IMG/VR virus record: IMGVR_UViG_3300017437_000077
Coordinates: 1-21,033 of that record
Source of the DNA: a virus
Length of the DNA: 21,033 bases
Reading direction: 5' to 3' (one strand)
A program made the position numbers and the translations under genes. The notes beneath the pieces are model-generated. The model saw only the letters and a program-made list of their open reading frames with translations. It was not told the origin of the DNA and ran no database searches. Shown here one piece after another: positions 18,108-21,033 of the stretch; the first letter of the stretch is position 1, and each line of letters opens with the position of its first letter.

Positions 18108-20358
18108 GCCACCACTTGAATCGTTTCTAACAAAGAAACCGGTTGTTTCAACAACGCGGCCTTCTTTGGAATCGTTTCAAACGATCGAAAATAATCTTTC
18201 ACAAAAGATTTTTAATAGTATGGACGACGCTGATGTTCGTTCTGCGGAACAATATGGCGCTTCATTCCCCGCAAAAACTGGCGAGGGGCCACTGGCGGCC
18301 GGATTAAAGGCGATAGGAAATGTGCCTAGTTCTGCTTTTAATTTGGGAAAAAATATAGTAAGCGCTGCGGTTCATCCCGCACAAACGGTGAAAGGGCTAG
18401 CTCAAGTTGCGACTGGAGGAGTGGAAAAATTGATACCGGGAGAACAAGGAAGTGAGCAGGCGTTTGATGCTTTTACTAATGCACTCAAAGAGCGATATGG
18501 TTCTCTTGAAAATTTGCAACGTACAGCAACAAATGATCCGTTTGGTTTTGGGGCTGATATTTTGACTGTTCTTGGAGGAGGAACACAGCTTCTCAAAGTT
18601 GCTGGAGTAAAAAATGCTCCCGCTTTATTGCACAAAGGCATAGAAAAAACAGGGCAGTTGGTTACAAAACCGACTGTAGCCGTGGCAAAAGGCATTACGA
18701 AGGCTGCGAAAAGCACCGTAGGATATGGAGTATCGCAGGCGACGGGGCTTGAAAAGGGAACTATCGAACAAATTATAAAAAGTCCTGATGAGTTTACTGC
18801 TCATGCACAAGCGACGAATGTACGTTCTGCGATTGCCGATGATGTTTATAAAGTGATACAAAAAAATCTTAATGATTTAAGTGATACAGGGAAACTCTAT
18901 AATGAGATACGACAGGCGGAAGGAAACGTTACTATTCCTCAAACAGGCGTAAAGGAAATTTTAGAGAGGCACGGGTTACAACTTAATGATGAAAATAAAA
19001 TACTCCAAACTGCCGAAAGCGTGCCTATTTCTTCTGTTGATAAAAGTGCATTGGAATCATTTATCGGAACCTACGGAAAAGAAGAAACACTCTCTAACAA
19101 CGCTTTTTTGAATACAAGAAAAGCCCTTGATAATCTTGCAAAATATGAAACTGGTAAGACTGATGCACCACGGCGAATAGCGCGTGAATTGAGAAGTTTC
19201 TATGATAATTTGGGGAAGAATCAAATTGAAGGTCTCAAACAACTTGATGAGACTTACGCACCGCAAGTAAAACAACTGAATAAACTTAAAAAAGACTATT
19301 TCACATCTACAGGGGAATTCAAAGATGGAGCAATCAATAAAATTGCGAATCTTACCGGCAAGGGGAAAGACGCAACACTTGCTCGTCTTGAACAAATAAT
19401 GCCCGGCGCAGGACAACGTATAAAGGTAATGAAAGCCGTTGAAGATATACAAGCTGCTTCCGGCATGAAAGTAGGAACGTATATTCGTGGGGGGATTGCG
19501 GTAGGCGGCGCTGCAACAGGAAATGTCCCGCTTATTGTGGGGGCTATAATTGCACAGCCAGAGATAGCGGTGCCATTATTACGAGGGTATGGGAAGGCAG
19601 GAAAAGCGGTTGCGCCTATTGTGGAAGGATTGCAGAAAGCGCTGTCTGATATAAATAATTTTAGACTCCCCGCGATTCAACCTCGCGGCGGTCTCTCCAT
19701 GGAGGACATTTCATCGCGCGTCAAAACTGTCGCTGCAAAACTTGATGATACAGATCGTACTATCCTCTCAAAATACTGGAATAAAATAAATCAAAGACAG
19801 CAATTATCAATTCAAGAAAGTAATCAAGTGGATAGTATTTTTGAAGGTATCGGCAAAGAATTAAAGATGGATTTAGTTAATGCTTCATTAAGCGATCAGG
19901 CGGATATTATTCGTATGCTCATGCGGGAAGCACCTGCTGAATTGACGAGTACGCTTGAAAAATCTAACGATACAATTCGCGAAACTACTATATCAAAAGA
20001 TTTAGAATCTTTAGCTGCCGAAGCGAAGAATTTCAAAAGTGCAAATGAGTTCGTAGAGTCTATGACCCAAAAAATAAATGTTCCTATTGGATTTATTGGT
20101 AAAACAAAATTAGAAGAATTGCAAGATATTATTAAGAAGAATTTTAAGACAAAAATAAATATATCTTCAGAAGAACTTGGAATAAAAGCAAAAAAAATCT
20201 TTGATAAAGCAAAAATAGATAAAGAAAGTTGGGCAAGGGGTAGAAAATACGACAGTGTAATCATGGATGCAATGCAAAGAGCAATGAAGGAGGTTTCTTA
20301 TTCAGATATGAAATCTCAACTCATTGATTTTTATAATAAAATAATGAAAAAAACATAA
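18097..20358 (+). CDS. Large virion protein with Gly/Ala hydrophobic zones, probable ejection protein
   Basis: 753 aa, the largest protein in the window. The N-terminus contains a repeated P-LESF-T motif (residues 6-12 and 23-29). Several Gly/Ala-rich amphipathic or hydrophobic segments (about 66-160 and 463-505, for example GGIAVGGAATGNVPLIVGAI) could insert in membranes. A central helical domain (about 320-420, LNTRKALDNLAKYETGK) and a charged helical C-terminus follow. Large size, alternating coiled coil and membrane-active segments, and place after a similar coiled-coil gene suit internal head proteins that build a transenvelope channel on infection. No lysozyme or transglycosylase motif is evident, unlike some relatives. 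Alternatives include a tape-measure-like structural protein. Confidence 0.5.
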   Translation: MPNKPPLESFLTKKPVVSTTRPSLESFQTIENNLSQKIFNSMDDADVRSAEQYGASFPAKTGEGPLAAGLKAIGNVPSSAFNLGKNIVSAAVHPAQTVKGLAQVATGGVEKLIPGEQGSEQAFDAFTNALKERYGSLENLQRTATNDPFGFGADILTVLGGGTQLLKVAGVKNAPALLHKGIEKTGQLVTKPTVAVAKGITKAAKSTVGYGVSQATGLEKGTIEQIIKSPDEFTAHAQATNVRSAIADDVYKVIQKNLNDLSDTGKLYNEIRQAEGNVTIPQTGVKEILERHGLQLNDENKILQTAESVPISSVDKSALESFIGTYGKEETLSNNAFLNTRKALDNLAKYETGKTDAPRRIARELRSFYDNLGKNQIEGLKQLDETYAPQVKQLNKLKKDYFTSTGEFKDGAINKIANLTGKGKDATLARLEQIMPGAGQRIKVMKAVEDIQAASGMKVGTYIRGGIAVGGAATGNVPLIVGAIIAQPEIAVPLLRGYGKAGKAVAPIVEGLQKALSDINNFRLPAIQPRGGLSMEDISSRVKTVAAKLDDTDRTILSKYWNKINQRQQLSIQESNQVDSIFEGIGKELKMDLVNASLSDQADIIRMLMREAPAELTSTLEKSNDTIRETTISKDLESLAAEAKNFKSANEFVESMTQKINVPIGFIGKTKLEELQDIIKKNFKTKINISSEELGIKAKKIFDKAKIDKESWARGRKYDSVIMDAMQRAMKEVSYSDMKSQLIDFYNKIMKKT

Positions 20359-20415
20359 ACCATATAGTAGGCGATAGCACGAGCAAAACGAGTAAAATCC
20401 CCTTAAATATCTCCA

Positions 20416-20443
20416 TATAATGTTAGTATAGCATATACTAATC
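20416..20443 (+). promoter_or_regulatory. Promoter-like region with palindrome before tail-fibre gene
   Basis: Two -10-like boxes occur: TATAAT (20416-20421) and TATACT (20434-20439). TATACTAATC (20434-20443) is identical to the -10 region of the rightward promoter at 3426-3435. TTAGTATA (20423-20430) and TATACTAA (20434-20441) form a perfect 8-bp inverted repeat with a 3-nt spacer, a likely operator that would cover the -10. No strong -35 is seen. The upstream part of the gap (20359-20415) holds nothing I can assign. Confidence 0.5.
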
Positions 20444-20455
20444 TACAAAGTAACC

Positions 20456-21033
20456 ATGCCCGATCATCTTCAAAAACTAAAAGCGGTTCTCGAACTCATC
20501 AAAGAAGGTATAACCCGTAAAGAGTTTATCGCCTCTTTCAAGGCCATAGTCGATCAAATCCTCAAACTCGAAAAGGATATGGTTGCTCGACACCATGAGC
20601 TTATGGGCACCGTGCGTGGCGAGTTAAAAACAGACTTTGAGGCAACTGCCGCTGTTTGTACCGCCCTCTGTACTAGGCAGAAAGAAGAAATTGAAAAGGC
20701 TATACAATTAGTGCATGCCGCGATCGCTCGGATAAAAAATGGAATAGATGGACGTGATGGGCGTGATGGTATAGACGGTACAAATCCATCACGTGAAGAA
20801 TTACTGACAACGATAACGGAATTGTTGCCTGAAACGACACCGCCTGAAACAGCAGAACAGATACGAGATAAACTAGAAAGCTTACAAGATGAAAATCGTC
20901 TCTCTATTGCGGCTATACATGGCCTTGAAGAAAAACTGGATAAACTCGAAAAGAAAGAGTTCGTAGTTCGCGGAGGCGGTGGCGGATTTTCAAAGGGTCA
21001 CATGGAGGGTCATATCATAGATGATGAGACGCC
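20456..21033 (+). CDS. Tail fibre with collagen-like triplets and coiled coils, 3' end cut by window edge
   Basis: 192 residues are visible. The N-terminal 95 residues are helical with a heptad pattern (LKAVLELIKEGITRKEFIAS; LKLEKDMVARHHELMGTVRG). Five collagen-like triplets follow (GID GRD GRD GID GTN, residues 96-110). A second helical region (about 112-168, EELLTTITELLPETTPPETA ... LDKLEKKEF) comes before a glycine run (RGGGGGF, 172-178). Coiled coil, G-X-Y triplets, coiled coil and then a Gly-rich hinge is a common layout of trimeric phage fibres, with the receptor-binding tip beyond the edge. It has its own promoter-like region, unlike the overlapping genes upstream, so it may be expressed separately. 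Confidence 0.65.
   Translation, partial: MPDHLQKLKAVLELIKEGITRKEFIASFKAIVDQILKLEKDMVARHHELMGTVRGELKTDFEATAAVCTALCTRQKEEIEKAIQLVHAAIARIKNGIDGRDGRDGIDGTNPSREELLTTITELLPETTPPETAEQIRDKLESLQDENRLSIAAIHGLEEKLDKLEKKEFVVRGGGGGFSKGHMEGHIIDDET

Noticed and set aside
1-21033. Alternative genetic code (TGA recoded) as in some Patescibacteria
   Set aside because: TGA ends many genes exactly at ATGA overlaps with the next start, and no gene needs TGA read-through.
1-21033. Integrated prophage with attachment sites
   Set aside because: No integrase, att-like direct repeats, tRNA or bacterial housekeeping genes are present in the window, so integration cannot be supported.

Overview
The window is part of the genome of a tailed double-stranded DNA bacteriophage. 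It holds a replication module, a divergent control and probable origin region, and almost all of the packaging and virion genes. There are no rRNA, tRNA, integrase or lysis genes, so there is no sign of integration inside the window. TGA works as a normal stop throughout, often in ATGA start/stop overlaps, so the code is standard. Several exported or fibre-like proteins carry the Ser/Thr-rich style (runs such as ASSTT and TATSTT) that I associate with Patescibacteria (candidate phyla radiation, Parcubacteria-like) assemblies. A host in that group is therefore my guess, but the sequence does not prove it.

Layout. Positions 1-2950 (minus strand) read leftward from the control region: a 655-aa primase-polymerase/helicase, a 129-aa zinc-finger protein with a J-domain-like HPD motif, and a PD-(D/E)XK (RecB/Cas4-type) nuclease cut by the left edge. 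Positions 2949-3440 hold no convincing gene but are dense in signals. These are a long branched inverted repeat that would form a three-way-junction RNA in the leader of the primase-helicase mRNA, a leftward promoter, a perfect DnaA box, nine copies of a TGCTTGG-core iteron in both orientations, a 32-nt palindrome with a (TA)9 centre, and a rightward extended -10 promoter.

Positions 3441-9136 (plus strand) hold a compact run of small genes around the terminase: an unknown protein, a tiny membrane protein, a tiny basic protein, small and large terminase, small Cys-rich proteins, a SET-domain protein, an HeH/SAP-like protein, and the portal. Positions 9129-12423 carry two membrane-anchored or secreted proteins, a small basic protein, scaffold and major capsid protein. 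Positions 12489-20358 carry a head-tail adaptor-like protein, a Trp-rich small protein, a membrane-anchored fibre-like protein, a 529-aa virion protein, a short tail-fibre-like protein, and two large coiled-coil/Gly-Ala-rich proteins that look like internal virion or ejection proteins. A separate promoter-like region precedes a collagen-like/coiled-coil tail fibre cut by the right edge (20456-21033). With no tape-measure, tail-tube or sheath protein seen, and with adaptor plus ejection-like proteins, a short-tailed (podovirus-like) particle is the best guess.

The most notable things are the signal-rich origin/switch region, the branched RNA-like element at 2949-3046, and a repeated architecture in which a hairpin's 3' arm ends within a few bases of a start codon. 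That architecture precedes the primase-helicase, scaffold, capsid and adaptor genes; at the capsid gene it buries the Shine-Dalgarno sequence. The same 10-nt promoter motif (TATACTAATC) occurs at both ends of the late gene block.
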